64,000 nucleotides of DNA from an uncultured Rubripirellula sp. (GTDB taxonomy: Bacteria; Planctomycetota; Planctomycetia; Pirellulales; Pirellulaceae): positions 162,668 to 226,667 of the forward strand of contig CALIBL010000011.1 of assembly GCA_938045805.1 (NCBI GenBank). Reading direction: 5' to 3'. Every line of letters starts with the position of its first letter. Positions within the stretch are counted from its first letter, which is position 1. Below, piece by piece: positions 1 to 8,553 of the stretch. A program made the position numbers and the translations under genes. The notes beneath the pieces were generated by a model that was given only the letters and a program-made list of their open reading frames with translations, ran no database searches and was not told the origin of the DNA.

Positions 1-1
1 T

Positions 2-148
2 AAAGTATCAATCAAAGATGATGGTAAGATCGTCGGACCCAAAAACTCAAAAATCAAACTGGTAAGACTGGACTTCAAGGGAGAATCAAGAGGTCTTCCG
101 CAAGAGGATCAAACCGTTACTGCTGGATCGGCCGAAGGTAGCGAATAG
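2..148 (+). CDS. C-terminal end of an unidentified protein (5' end outside window)
   Basis: An open frame runs from the window edge to a TAG at 146-148 and gives about 48 residues, rich in Lys, Asp, Gly and Ser and ending in a polar tail. It is immediately followed by a clear terminator hairpin, which supports it being the end of a real plus-strand gene convergent with dnaN. I do not recognise the family from so short a piece. No membrane segment is seen in the visible part. Confidence 0.5.
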   Translation, partial: KVSIKDDGKIVGPKNSKIKLVRLDFKGESRGLPQEDQTVTAGSAEGSE

Positions 149-178
149 CTTTCGTCGATCTAGACTTCAAACTATATG

Positions 179-210
179 AAAAAACCTGCTTTGAAGAGCA
201 GGTTTTTTTT
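179..210. terminator. Bidirectional rho-independent terminator
   Basis: Stem CCTGCT (185-190) pairs with AGCAGG (197-202) around a 6-base loop, extended by an A-run (179-184) pairing with a T-run (203-210). The A-run/T-run symmetry means it can end transcription from both the partial plus-strand gene and minus-strand dnaN, whose stop is only 15 bases away. Confidence 0.85.
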
Positions 211-224
211 GGCCATCATGAGCC

Positions 225-1343
225 TTATCGATCTCTAGCCATTGGCATGATAACGTAACCGTAACCATCGTCAGTCAGAAGTAATGCTGGTGAGGAACCG
301 GATTCGATTTCCATCACAAAGCTAAGCTCGTTATCAAGTACCTTGCAGAAATCCGCCACATATCGATGGTCCAGTGTCAAAGTGATAGGTTCTCCATCGT
401 AAGAGATTGGTAACTCAATCTGTGACTCACCGATCTCAGCCGTATTGGCCTCCATTTTCAATGTTCCATCGGCGAACGTGAAGTCGATTCCGCGACTGTC
501 GTGATCTGTGACAATCGCGGCTTGTCGCAAGGCTGAGTAGAGTGGCCCCACTGTCATGTCGATCTGGACTGCATTTTCACGCTGCGGGAATACTTGTCGC
601 CAATTTGGATAACGCCCCTCCACTAACCGAGAATAAATGACACCACGGGGTGTGCGGACGAGAAGGTCATTGTTCCGAGCAGCCACATCCACCGATTCAT
701 CTCGATCGTTCAAAGCACGTTCAATCAGCTGAATGGCACGCGTTGGAACAATCGTGCTTGAGCCACTCGTTTGATGCTCACCAATTGCCTGACCCAGTCC
801 TTCCATGCGAGCGAGACGACGGCCATCGGTTCCGACAGCAATTACTTTTTCGCTCTCTAATTCGAGCAGAACACCGCCCAAAGCAAAACGACTGCTCTCA
901 GAATCGGTAGCAAATACAGTTCGCTTGACCATCTCTCGAAATAGACGCGTCGGAATCACGTGATACTTATCTTCATCGAATCCGCTGACGCTGGGAAACT
1001 CGTCAGGGTTACTACCTGGTAAACGAAATTTACTGCGTGTACCACTGATCCGAATTCCTGACTGATCGGTTTCGATAGTTAATGTAGGATCAGTGCTTTC
1101 ACGAAGAATCGCCATCGTCCTCTGAACAGGTAATAATGCGGTCCCTTCGGTTTCAACCTCAATACCCTCCTCAACGTCCAATCGGATACCGACTTCCATA
1201 TCAGTGGCGGTTAAGACAATTCGACCGTTAGCAGCGACCAACTTCACGTTCATCAGAATCTCTTTTGGAGATCTGGTTGGAGCGATGCTTGCAGCGAGAG
1301 TAAAAGCGTTTGTCAGCGATTCGCGTTGGCAAATGATTTTCAT
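225..1343 (-). CDS. dnaN: DNA polymerase III beta subunit (sliding clamp)
   Basis: 372 residues, the normal length for a bacterial beta clamp. It forms the dimeric ring that tethers the replicative polymerase to DNA. The start MKIICQRESLTNAF, the repeated clamp fold, the segment RFALGGVLLELE in the middle domain and the C-terminal YVIMPMARDR (the usual ending is a Met-Pro-hydrophobic-Arg pattern) identify it. The gene lies downstream of dnaA on the same strand, the classic dnaA-dnaN order, separated by a 444-base spacer that is a candidate replication origin. ATG start at 1341-1343. Its 3' end meets a bidirectional terminator. Confidence 0.97.
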   Translation of the reverse strand: MKIICQRESLTNAFTLAASIAPTRSPKEILMNVKLVAANGRIVLTATDMEVGIRLDVEEGIEVETEGTALLPVQRTMAILRESTDPTLTIETDQSGIRISGTRSKFRLPGSNPDEFPSVSGFDEDKYHVIPTRLFREMVKRTVFATDSESSRFALGGVLLELESEKVIAVGTDGRRLARMEGLGQAIGEHQTSGSSTIVPTRAIQLIERALNDRDESVDVAARNNDLLVRTPRGVIYSRLVEGRYPNWRQVFPQRENAVQIDMTVGPLYSALRQAAIVTDHDSRGIDFTFADGTLKMEANTAEIGESQIELPISYDGEPITLTLDHRYVADFCKVLDNELSFVMEIESGSSPALLLTDDGYGYVIMPMARDR

Positions 1344-1787
1344 GTAATTGGAAACAATTGCGTGTGGTCACCAAAGTTAAATTCAACTAAGCAATAGTAT
1401 GACGGTGCTCAGTCGATGAAGGCACCCGTCTAATACATCTTTTTGTGTAGAGTGCTGAGTGTTATTTATTGATTTAGTAAATTTATTTATCGTCTTCTTC
1501 GTAATGGAAAACATAAAAGTGTTAGTGTTGATCTGATTCGCTTCCTAAGTCGTTATGTGTTTTGAATTTACGACTAATTAACGTGAGTGGAAAACAGGTT
1601 GAAAAAGTAATTACTTGCGTTTTAAATCGCTCAGATTTCAGACGAATTACATCATCAATGAAGACACGCAGGAATAACCTGTGGTGGTTCTTAAGACCGG
1701 TGAACAGGTAATCAACATGTTATCCACACAAGAATTTTTTCCTGTTTTGTCCATGGAGATCGAAATTAGAGTGAATGATAAATGAAA
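1344..1787. other. dnaA-dnaN intergenic region, candidate oriC
   Basis: 444 bases with no supportable gene between dnaA and dnaN. It contains a perfect consensus DnaA box (1720-1728), a one-mismatch site AGTGGAAAA at 1586-1594 (relative to TGTGGAAAA), an 8-base palindrome AACATGTT at 1714-1721 next to the box, and a strongly AT-rich stretch at 1462-1490 that could act as the unwinding element. The dnaA-dnaN spacer is a common origin site in bacteria. Only one perfect box is visible, so the origin call is inference; the region must at least hold the dnaN promoter or leader. Confidence 0.5.
1720..1728 (+). promoter_or_regulatory. DnaA box (perfect consensus)
   Basis: TTATCCACA, the exact consensus DnaA binding site, lies 59 bases beyond the dnaA stop codon in the dnaA-dnaN spacer. 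It could serve the origin, dnaN regulation, or both. Confidence 0.7.
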
Positions 1788-2951
1788 TTACTGACGCAAT
1801 TGATCGGTTAGTTGGCGTTTAATAGTTTCCAGCGCGTCCGAAAGTTGGGAATCTTCTCGTAGACGGTTTTCGGTGGACCGCAACGCATGAAGCACTGTAG
1901 TGTGATCTCTCCCGCCAAAGTAGTTACCGATTTGTAGCATGGTTTGATCCGTTAGCTGACGAGCAACAAGCATTGCAAGCGAACGAGCACGAACTAAGGT
2001 CTGTTTGCGGGAATGGCTACGTAGTTCGGATCGTTTGAGTTTGAAGTGTTTAGCGACAACCGCATTGATTCGATTTAATGAAAGATCGCGTTGTCTCGAG
2101 CTCGATTCGATAGCATATTCTAAAGCGTCTAGCTCCGGCTCAGATTGATTCGTCGTACACCAAAGTTTGATAGACCGAATGACTGCTTCTAGGCTCCGAA
2201 CGGGTATTTCAGAGTCTAAGCGTGTAAGTAATACTCGAGAAAAATCTTTTGAAGCATCGACGTCATGTTTGATCATTAGCTCTGTAATGATTTGTTTTTT
2301 CGCATCGTAACCAGGTAATGTCAGAGGAAGGCTCAGTCCCCCAACGCATCGGCTACAGAAATCGGCTTTGAATCCTTGAACATCATGCGGCCGTGAATGA
2401 CTTGTTAATAATGTGGGTTTCTCGGTAAGTGTTCTGGCTTCCAGACGCAAGGATAGTTCTTGTTGCGAACTCACTTTGTCTTGTAGGTGGTGCAAATCTT
2501 CGACAATCCACACCGACGCTCGGTTGATTTTATCACGCATCGTTTGTAGCACGTCAGCAGCGACATTTTCTGTGTACTCACGATGAAAATCGTTGGCAGT
2601 GGTGTAAAGGACATCGATTGTCGGATGATCACTCTGTTCGTTACTCACTTTTTCATCAGCAAATTGAGCAGGCTTAGTAGCTCTAAACTGGCAGATTTGT
2701 GCTGCTAGATGGATCACGATGGAAGTCTTTCCCGAACCGGAGGGTCCTGTTATCAGAATCGGGTTACCATCGGGTAGCACACGAGAAATGGATTGACTCA
2801 CAAATGTTGTTAGTCGGTTTTCCTCACCGGTGATGAAGTAAGGTAATATCGGAAGAGTTCTGGGTACATCACGGCGACGAATCCAATCCAGAGGCCGTTC
2901 TAAAGCAAGTGAAGTCAGTCGCTGTGAAGGTATGTTAGCTGGTTTTGTCAT
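1788..2951 (-). CDS. dnaA: Chromosomal replication initiator DnaA (divergent, short)
   Basis: 387 residues from the ATG at 2949-2951; an upstream TTG could add one residue. DnaA binds DnaA boxes and opens the origin. Walker A GPSGSGKT is at residues 69-76, a Walker B-like VWIVEDLHHL near 147-156, and the domain IV helix-turn-helix signature GGRDHTTVLHA at 346-356. It is shorter than the usual 440-470 residues because the N-terminal domain I/II that binds helicase loader partners is essentially missing. The usual IDD of Walker B reads VED and the SRF-type arginine finger reads SRC. Its position beside dnaN and the DnaA boxes supports true DnaA rather than the Hda regulator, which lacks domain IV. 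Confidence 0.92.
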   Translation of the reverse strand: MTKPANIPSQRLTSLALERPLDWIRRRDVPRTLPILPYFITGEENRLTTFVSQSISRVLPDGNPILITGPSGSGKTSIVIHLAAQICQFRATKPAQFADEKVSNEQSDHPTIDVLYTTANDFHREYTENVAADVLQTMRDKINRASVWIVEDLHHLQDKVSSQQELSLRLEARTLTEKPTLLTSHSRPHDVQGFKADFCSRCVGGLSLPLTLPGYDAKKQIITELMIKHDVDASKDFSRVLLTRLDSEIPVRSLEAVIRSIKLWCTTNQSEPELDALEYAIESSSRQRDLSLNRINAVVAKHFKLKRSELRSHSRKQTLVRARSLAMLVARQLTDQTMLQIGNYFGGRDHTTVLHALRSTENRLREDSQLSDALETIKRQLTDQLRQ

Positions 2952-3043
2952 CAAACCACCTACGTCAAATCAGGGGTGTCGTCGCTTGTACCTGCTCTAC
3001 TAGCTTACGTATTACAGTCATTTAAGACGACAAATAAAACAAG

Positions 3044-3052
3044 TTTTCCACA
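3044..3052 (+). promoter_or_regulatory. DnaA box-like site upstream of dnaA
   Basis: TTTTCCACA, one base from the consensus, sits between the nifS stop and the dnaA start, about 95 bases before the dnaA ATG. Such sites commonly mediate dnaA autoregulation; here that role is inferred. Confidence 0.4.
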
Positions 3053-3056
3053 AAAT

Positions 3057-4205
3057 TTATCGACGTAAACGTCTGTAAACACGGGAGATACGTTCAGTCG
3101 AATCCTCAATTTCAGACGAAGTGGAAAACTTTGATACAGCGAATCGAATTGCAGAATCGATTTCTAATTTGGGACGTGACATCGCGCTTAAAACGTGACT
3201 CGGTGGACTACTTCCGCTGCTACAGGCTGATCCGCTGCTGCAAGCTATTCCTTCCAGGTCAAGCGCCATTAACATCGACTGTCGATCTGCACCAACAAAA
3301 GAAATACAGCTCGTTCCCGGTAATCGTTCTGCCGTAGCACCTTGGATTACCAGATCTGGAAACCGCTCAAGAAGTGAATGTTCAAGTTGATTACGTAAGG
3401 TTTGGCAGTGCTGCGCTGTCTGTTCCAATGATCCACAAGCAATCGTAAGTGCGTGCCCCATCCCAGCAATTAATGCCACGGGCTCTGTTCCGGGCCGAGT
3501 TTCAAGTTGCTGCTCGCCCCCAAACATGATGGGATTAATTGAGTGACCTCCAGAAATCCAAGCTGCTCCGATACCAGAAGGACCATGGAATTTGTGAGCC
3601 GAAAAGGCGATCGAAGTTAGATTTAGATTACTCAAATTTAAACGGATTTTACCAACACATTGAGTGGCATCGACGTGGACTTTTGCATGGGCTTCTTCGC
3701 ACATGAGCGAAATCTTCTCGATGGGCTGCAGAATCCCCGTTTCGTTATTAGCCCACATGGTAGAAACCAGAGTGGAAGTATTCCGAGAAGCACTGAGCAG
3801 AAATTCTAGGTGCTCAAGGCAGATAGTCCCTGCCTTGGTAGCTTCAAGCCATGAAACGCTCTTACCGTTTCTTTCTAGCCATTTTCCCACTTCAAGGACA
3901 CTCGGGTGTTCGATCCGGCTAATGATGTAATGTTGAATTTGGGATAAGCCTTGAACAACTAGATTATTTGCCTCTGTCCCGCTCCCAGTAAAGATCAGTC
4001 GATCGCCGCCCGGCTGATCAAGTACCGAACCGAGACAATGACCAATTTGCTCAGTAGTACGTTCAACAGAATACCTCGCAGATCGACCACGATGATGAAG
4101 ACTCGAAGGATTTGCTGGGCCTTCCGATAGGGCGCTCTGCAAGCACTCGATCACGCTGGGATCTACTTGCGTGGTTGCCGCATTATCGAGGTAGATTGGA
4201 ATCAC
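3057..4205 (-). CDS. Cysteine desulfurase, NifS/IscS family
   Basis: 382 residues, class V aminotransferase fold. It would take sulfur from cysteine to form a persulfide for Fe-S cluster or tRNA thiolation. Visible features are the N-terminal IYLDNAATT, the PLP-lysine segment SAHKFHGPSGIGAAW, and the catalytic loop with Cys in CSSGSACSSGSS, the short-loop NifS/IscS type. The start is GTG at 4203-4205; no nearer ATG fits the family N-terminus. It is the gene just upstream of dnaA on the same strand, about 105 bases away. No iscU or suf genes are adjacent, so the acceptor cannot be told; nifS and iscS cannot be separated by eye. Confidence 0.9.
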   Translation of the reverse strand: MIPIYLDNAATTQVDPSVIECLQSALSEGPANPSSLHHRGRSARYSVERTTEQIGHCLGSVLDQPGGDRLIFTGSGTEANNLVVQGLSQIQHYIISRIEHPSVLEVGKWLERNGKSVSWLEATKAGTICLEHLEFLLSASRNTSTLVSTMWANNETGILQPIEKISLMCEEAHAKVHVDATQCVGKIRLNLSNLNLTSIAFSAHKFHGPSGIGAAWISGGHSINPIMFGGEQQLETRPGTEPVALIAGMGHALTIACGSLEQTAQHCQTLRNQLEHSLLERFPDLVIQGATAERLPGTSCISFVGADRQSMLMALDLEGIACSSGSACSSGSSPPSHVLSAMSRPKLEIDSAIRFAVSKFSTSSEIEDSTERISRVYRRLRR

Positions 4206-4277
4206 GTTTCGTCTGTGTCACGAGGAAATTATTAGCAGGGCACGCACGTCTTCAATTTTAAACGGATGGTTCCACTC

Positions 4278-4952
4278 TCATTGAAAATCAATCGATGGGA
4301 ATAGTAGAGATGCTCTGTTCTTGATCTCTTCCACAACTTCCGGTTTATTTTGGCGTTCGAACGAATCAATTAAACGAAGATATTCTGATTCAAGCTGCAC
4401 AAGAATTGCGTCTTCAAACTCTTCATCGGGATCCCCAGTTTGTGCGATTTCGAGAATGGGTGGGATGAATAAATAGAGTTCGTTGATCGCTAGTTTTTGA
4501 ATGATTGGCCACAGATATCGAGCTTTACTAGGATTTTTTTTCGTCCACGTGTTCCAGTACGATGCATCTTCCTGCTGAATGGACAGCGGAGTGAGTAATA
4601 ATTCAGCGTCAGCATAAGTGGTCCCGCTAAGTCCCCTCGAAAGGGACACCAAGTCCCACCGCGGGGTAGACTTCGAGGGACGTTTAAAATAACCACCGGT
4701 GCGTAAGAACTGTAAACAATTGTTAGTCACTTTTTCACGCCGAATCGGTGTGATTTGCTGCTCAATGACGGGGATCTCGTAAAAGTGGAAGCTCCGCTGT
4801 TCGAGGTGCGTCGGAGAAAACTCGATGCCTGAGACGCTCCCCTGAATCAGAATTAAAGCTGCTAGAACCAATGCTACGACAACCGACGCAATTACCGACA
4901 CCCAGATGCGGATAAACCAGCCGGATCGTGATTTTTTCTCACTAGATTCCAT
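4278..4952 (-). CDS. Hypothetical single-pass membrane protein
   Basis: 224 residues. A charged N-terminus (MESSEKKSRSG) is followed by one strong membrane helix around residues 15-37 (VIASVVVALVLAALILI), then a soluble, presumably periplasmic domain with many Glu and Trp/Tyr residues and a mostly helical look near the C-terminus. I do not recognise the family and see no catalytic motif. It lies 72 bases upstream of nifS on the same strand and divergent from scpB, so it may be the first gene of a nifS-dnaA-dnaN transcript. Confidence 0.7.
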   Translation of the reverse strand: MESSEKKSRSGWFIRIWVSVIASVVVALVLAALILIQGSVSGIEFSPTHLEQRSFHFYEIPVIEQQITPIRREKVTNNCLQFLRTGGYFKRPSKSTPRWDLVSLSRGLSGTTYADAELLLTPLSIQQEDASYWNTWTKKNPSKARYLWPIIQKLAINELYLFIPPILEIAQTGDPDEEFEDAILVQLESEYLRLIDSFERQNKPEVVEEIKNRASLLFPSIDFQ

Positions 4953-5102
4953 GTCGTTATTCTGATTATCAGTAGATTATTCTGGTGCAGTAAAAATGAG
5001 GTATGAATACCTTTGGTGATAGATTCCACTGTAATCTCTACAAAACTGCAGATGAAATAGACAAAATCAACCTGGGGTGGGTGACCACCTGAGGGCACTC
5101 TA

Positions 5103-6278
5103 ATGGATCAAGCTCATTCCCTCACGAAACGCGGTTTCAGCGCCTCGATTCGATCCGACTTGTGCCAGCCGTACCCTAGGGGCTGGGCTTATCAATTAAA
5201 GATTCAGACAAATTTTTTAAGAAAACTAAATAACTTCGCGACTGACACTGAATCAGAGGATGCGACGGAGACGACACACATTGTGTCGAGTGACGAACCA
5301 CTAGATCCGCGATTAGCCAGATTACGCACTGAAGCGATTTTGCTACTTTCGAAAACGGCTCTCAGCCCGAGAAAACTGGCTCAACTGGCTCACTTGGCGG
5401 ACGCTACGCAGGCTCGTACACTTGTTCGCGAACTTAACCAAACTTATGAGCTGAATCGCAGAGCTATTAGAATTGAACAGGTCGCAGGCGGCTATCGGAT
5501 GTTCACTCATCCCAGTCTGGCACCTTGGTTGACTCGATTAGGCCATTTGCCACCTACCGTACGAATTTCAACTCCGATGATGGAAACGTTGGCTGTGGTC
5601 GCTTACCATCAACCTGTTTCGCGAGCCAAAGCAGAGTCGGTTCGTGGAGTCGGTTGCGGCGAGATATTGCGTCAACTTATGGAACGTGATTTGGTTCGAA
5701 TCGTTGGGCGAAGTGAGGAACTGGGGCGACCCTATCTCTACGGAACCACTAAAAAATTTTTGCAGCTTTTTGGATTGCGGAGCATCGAATCTTTGCCACC
5801 AATTCAGGTGGAAGCGTTGCAAGACGATCCGATTGAAGATTCACTAGAAGAAGATACATCGACACCCAAGAAGGAGCTTGTCGTGAGTACTACTGTCGAG
5901 CCGGTTCTCGCTGAGACTGATTTAGCAGTCGTTGATCCAATTGAGGGCAACAACGTCACCTCCAAAGAAGTAGATATTGACTGTTCTCCAAAGTCTCAAC
6001 TGGAAGACGAAGAGAACGAGTACTACGACGACGACGATGAAGAAGAAGGTGAAGATGAATGGTCAAGTAACGATGACGATGACGACGAGGACTGGGATGA
6101 TGACGACCTCGATGAAGACGATGACGAGTCAGAAGAAGACCTCGACGAAGAAACTTGGGAAGAAGTCGATGATTCTGATGATGATGAAGAAGATTGGGGC
6201 GACGACGATGACGACGACGACTGGGATGAAGACTCAGACGATGGCGACGATGAAGACGACGATGAAGATTGGGACTAA
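5103..6278 (+). CDS. scpB: Segregation and condensation protein B with long acidic tail
   Basis: 391 residues. Residues about 70-230 are a good ScpB: two winged-helix domains with LRTEAILLLSK, a TPMMETLAVVAYHQPVSRA core and GRPYLYGTTKKFLQLFGL near the end. ScpB works with SMC and ScpA to compact chromosomes. The remaining part, from about 235 and above all after 295, is nearly pure Asp/Glu with scattered Trp, which ScpB proteins of usual length (about 180-220 residues) lack. The ATG at 5103 is the only early ATG; a GTG near 5287 is an alternative that would remove a tail with no family match. It overlaps the end of convergent hemA by 4 bases. No scpA or smc is in the window. Confidence 0.88.
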   Translation: MDQAHSLTKRGFSASIRSDLCQPYPRGWAYQLKIQTNFLRKLNNFATDTESEDATETTHIVSSDEPLDPRLARLRTEAILLLSKTALSPRKLAQLAHLADATQARTLVRELNQTYELNRRAIRIEQVAGGYRMFTHPSLAPWLTRLGHLPPTVRISTPMMETLAVVAYHQPVSRAKAESVRGVGCGEILRQLMERDLVRIVGRSEELGRPYLYGTTKKFLQLFGLRSIESLPPIQVEALQDDPIEDSLEEDTSTPKKELVVSTTVEPVLAETDLAVVDPIEGNNVTSKEVDIDCSPKSQLEDEENEYYDDDDEEEGEDEWSSNDDDDDEDWDDDDLDEDDDESEEDLDEETWEEVDDSDDDEEDWGDDDDDDDWDEDSDDGDDEDDDEDWD

Positions 6279-7552
6279 TCTCCCAAATTGAAAAGCTGCC
6301 TAAGCGCTTCTAACAAGCCTTTGCTGTGTCCCTCGGCAGCGTCGCTTCTCACTGATGCTAACGGGGGATGGAGTAACTTGTTAATCAGTCGATCAAATGA
6401 TTTTTCAATCTCCTTACACGTTGCTGCATCATCTTCTTTGAGTTGCAATTTATTCTTTAGACGATCGAGCTCATCTTGTTTGAGCTCATGTGCTTGCTCT
6501 CTAAGTCTTTGGATCACGGGACCCGTTGCACGGTGATTCAATGCCTGCATGAATTTTGCAGTTTCTTCCGCAATGATTTTTTTGGCTTTTGGCCATTCTT
6601 TTTCTCGCTCACGTTGATTCCGCTCACAAGCACTCCGCAGGTCATCGATTCCGTATAGGTAGACGTTCGCAAGCTCGCCGATACGTGGATCAAAGTCTCG
6701 TGGAACCGCGAGATCCAGAATTAGCAGTAGCCGATGACCGCGTCTGGAGTGCACAGGCAAGAACGTCTCCAGGTCGAGAATAGGCTCTGTTGCCGATGTG
6801 GTTCCGATCACCAAATCCGCATCCATCATCTGACGATCTAATGAATCCCATAGATCGCTCGTAGCATCGAAACTCGCAGCAACGCGAAGAGCGCGATCGT
6901 AGTTTCTATTGATGACACAAATATTGCTCGCTCCAGCTTGCTTCAGATAACGGAGCGTTTCCTGGCCCATTTCACCAGCGCCACACAAAACAATCCGTTT
7001 ATCACCGAGATGATCGAAGATTTCAGTCGCGACCTCGCCAACGGCGACACTTGGCACACTCACTCTTCTACGATGGATATCGGTTTCTTGTTGCACACGC
7101 TTTGCAGCATGATTTGCCGCTTGAAAAACACCGTGTGTCAGTGGTCCTACGGAATCCCAATTGCATGCTAGGTCATATGCTTGCTTTACCTGTGAAAGTA
7201 TCTGAGCCTCACCAACGACCATGCTGTCTAAACTTGAGGCAACCGTAAATAGGTGTTCCACCGCTTCGTTGCCGGATCGGTAGATCATCTGATCGATCAC
7301 TTCATCAACCGATAAGCCTTGCTGCTGAGCTAAGAAGGTTGCAACGGAGGTCCTATCCACGACCGAATCGTTATCCGAAGTGGTATATAACTCAACCCGA
7401 TTGCACGTGCTTAGCAACACAATCTCTGCGGTCGGGAATTGTTGTCGAAAAAGACCTAATGCATTACCCGCTTCCTCAGGTGTGAATGAAATCTTTTCTC
7501 GGAACTCCACCCCAGCATCATGGTGACTACAGCCAATCATTTGCAATTTCAT
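6275..7552 (-). CDS. hemA: Glutamyl-tRNA reductase
   Basis: 425 residues, normal length. It reduces glutamyl-tRNA with NADPH to glutamate-1-semialdehyde, the first step of C5 haem synthesis. The nucleophilic Cys50 lies in STCNRVELY, followed by the substrate-domain stretch GEAQILSQVKQAY, the Rossmann motif GAGEMGQ and a C-terminal helical dimerisation domain. ATG at 7550-7552 overlaps the stop of the upstream hemX-like gene by 4 bases, so the two are translationally coupled, as hemX-hemA are in Bacillus and relatives. It converges on scpB. Confidence 0.97.
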   Translation of the reverse strand: MKLQMIGCSHHDAGVEFREKISFTPEEAGNALGLFRQQFPTAEIVLLSTCNRVELYTTSDNDSVVDRTSVATFLAQQQGLSVDEVIDQMIYRSGNEAVEHLFTVASSLDSMVVGEAQILSQVKQAYDLACNWDSVGPLTHGVFQAANHAAKRVQQETDIHRRRVSVPSVAVGEVATEIFDHLGDKRIVLCGAGEMGQETLRYLKQAGASNICVINRNYDRALRVAASFDATSDLWDSLDRQMMDADLVIGTTSATEPILDLETFLPVHSRRGHRLLLILDLAVPRDFDPRIGELANVYLYGIDDLRSACERNQREREKEWPKAKKIIAEETAKFMQALNHRATGPVIQRLREQAHELKQDELDRLKNKLQLKEDDAATCKEIEKSFDRLINKLLHPPLASVRSDAAEGHSKGLLEALRQLFNLGD

Positions 7553-8472
7553 CGGAGTTCCTCCTGAACTAGGGAGGACTCATAGGATGTCGAGCCGAAA
7601 AATTTTCTTTCTTCAAACCCAGATCGACGATTGCTCTCTACGGCAGAACCACCATGAGAACTTGTTAATGCTCCGAGCATGGCCAAAATTAAAAAACCAA
7701 GGCTGGCAAAAGTCATGTAGATGCCTTTTCGGCTGTGACTTGTGGGAGCGTAATAAAACTCAAATACGGAGGTGATCAATAACCAAAGCAATAAAAGCAA
7801 ACTCAGTAGAACCGTCCGATCACCGAATCCAATTTCACCAAATCGATTTAGGTTCATTGCGATTCCAGCAGCCGAACCCCCTGCGACCGCAGCGGTACTA
7901 ATAATTAAACATCGACGGTTCACCCGATCTAGAGATTCGAGCGTGGGTAACCGGAAACCTGAACCGGCTCGTTTATTCTTCAACCTCCACGATTGAACTA
8001 AGTACATACATCCAGAGATAAACCCCAGTAAGACACCCAAGGAACCAAGCATCATTGTTAGGGCATGAAGGGTGGTCCAGAGTTGTGTTGCTTCCGTTCT
8101 CGAGAAAGGCGGGATGTCCCGGAAGAACAATGCCACCACGATGAGAAACAAAACAGCGGGAAGAAAAAAGAAACCCACCATGGTGTCCGGTCGACGGACA
8201 AAGAACACCAAAAAAGTTACAGCCAAGATGAACGCTAACAACAGAGACCAATCCAGCCATGAGGCGAGAATCGCCAAGTCAGCAGTTTTACTCTCGGTTG
8301 CACGGATGAAAAGATAGGAAAAATGGGCAAAAAGACCAAGGCTGCTCATCGCAATGACTAGCAAACCACGTCCGGGAACACGACGCCACAAACGAGTTAG
8401 CTCTAACAGCAACACAACTAAGTAGCTGCAGAAAAAGCAGGTCACAGTGATTTCCTGCAGGAAGGCGAGCAT
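7549..8472 (-). CDS. hemX: HemX/CcsA-type cytochrome c assembly family membrane protein
   Basis: 307 residues with about eight membrane helices. The segment LWTTLHALTMMLGSLG with following helix and basic loop (WRLKNKR) is typical of the cytochrome c assembly (PF01578) family. The haem-handling tryptophan motif of true CcsA (WGxxWxWD) is not seen, which fits the HemX branch that is linked to hemA and affects glutamyl-tRNA reductase level. The 4-base overlap with hemA supports this. The polar C-terminal tail of about 35 residues has no match. A CcsA-like role in haem delivery is the alternative. Confidence 0.8.
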   Translation of the reverse strand: MLAFLQEITVTCFFCSYLVVLLLELTRLWRRVPGRGLLVIAMSSLGLFAHFSYLFIRATESKTADLAILASWLDWSLLLAFILAVTFLVFFVRRPDTMVGFFFLPAVLFLIVVALFFRDIPPFSRTEATQLWTTLHALTMMLGSLGVLLGFISGCMYLVQSWRLKNKRAGSGFRLPTLESLDRVNRRCLIISTAAVAGGSAAGIAMNLNRFGEIGFGDRTVLLSLLLLLWLLITSVFEFYYAPTSHSRKGIYMTFASLGFLILAMLGALTSSHGGSAVESNRRSGFEERKFFGSTSYESSLVQEELR

Positions 8473-8523
8473 TTTAGAGTCCGTTGCTGTGCAGAAGCGT
8501 TTGATGAAGTGGTATCGATTTTG

Positions 8524-8529
8524 ATTATA
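8524..8529 (-). promoter_or_regulatory. Possible -10 element for hemX-hemA
   Basis: On the minus strand this reads TATAAT, about 52 bases before the hemX ATG, in the short gap after comEC. No good -35 hexamer is found 16-18 bases upstream, so it is only a candidate. Confidence 0.25.
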
Positions 8530-8553
8530 GGCGGTGTATCAAGATATCGGTCG

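Noticed and set aside
1788..2951. Hda-type regulator instead of DnaA
   Set aside because: The domain IV box-binding signature is present, and the gene lies next to dnaN with DnaA boxes on both sides.
5977..6291. Open frame rich in Met and Thr on the plus strand
   Set aside because: It is the +1 frame of the acidic tail of scpB, where GAY/GAR repeats read as ATG/ACG; no start signal or independent support.
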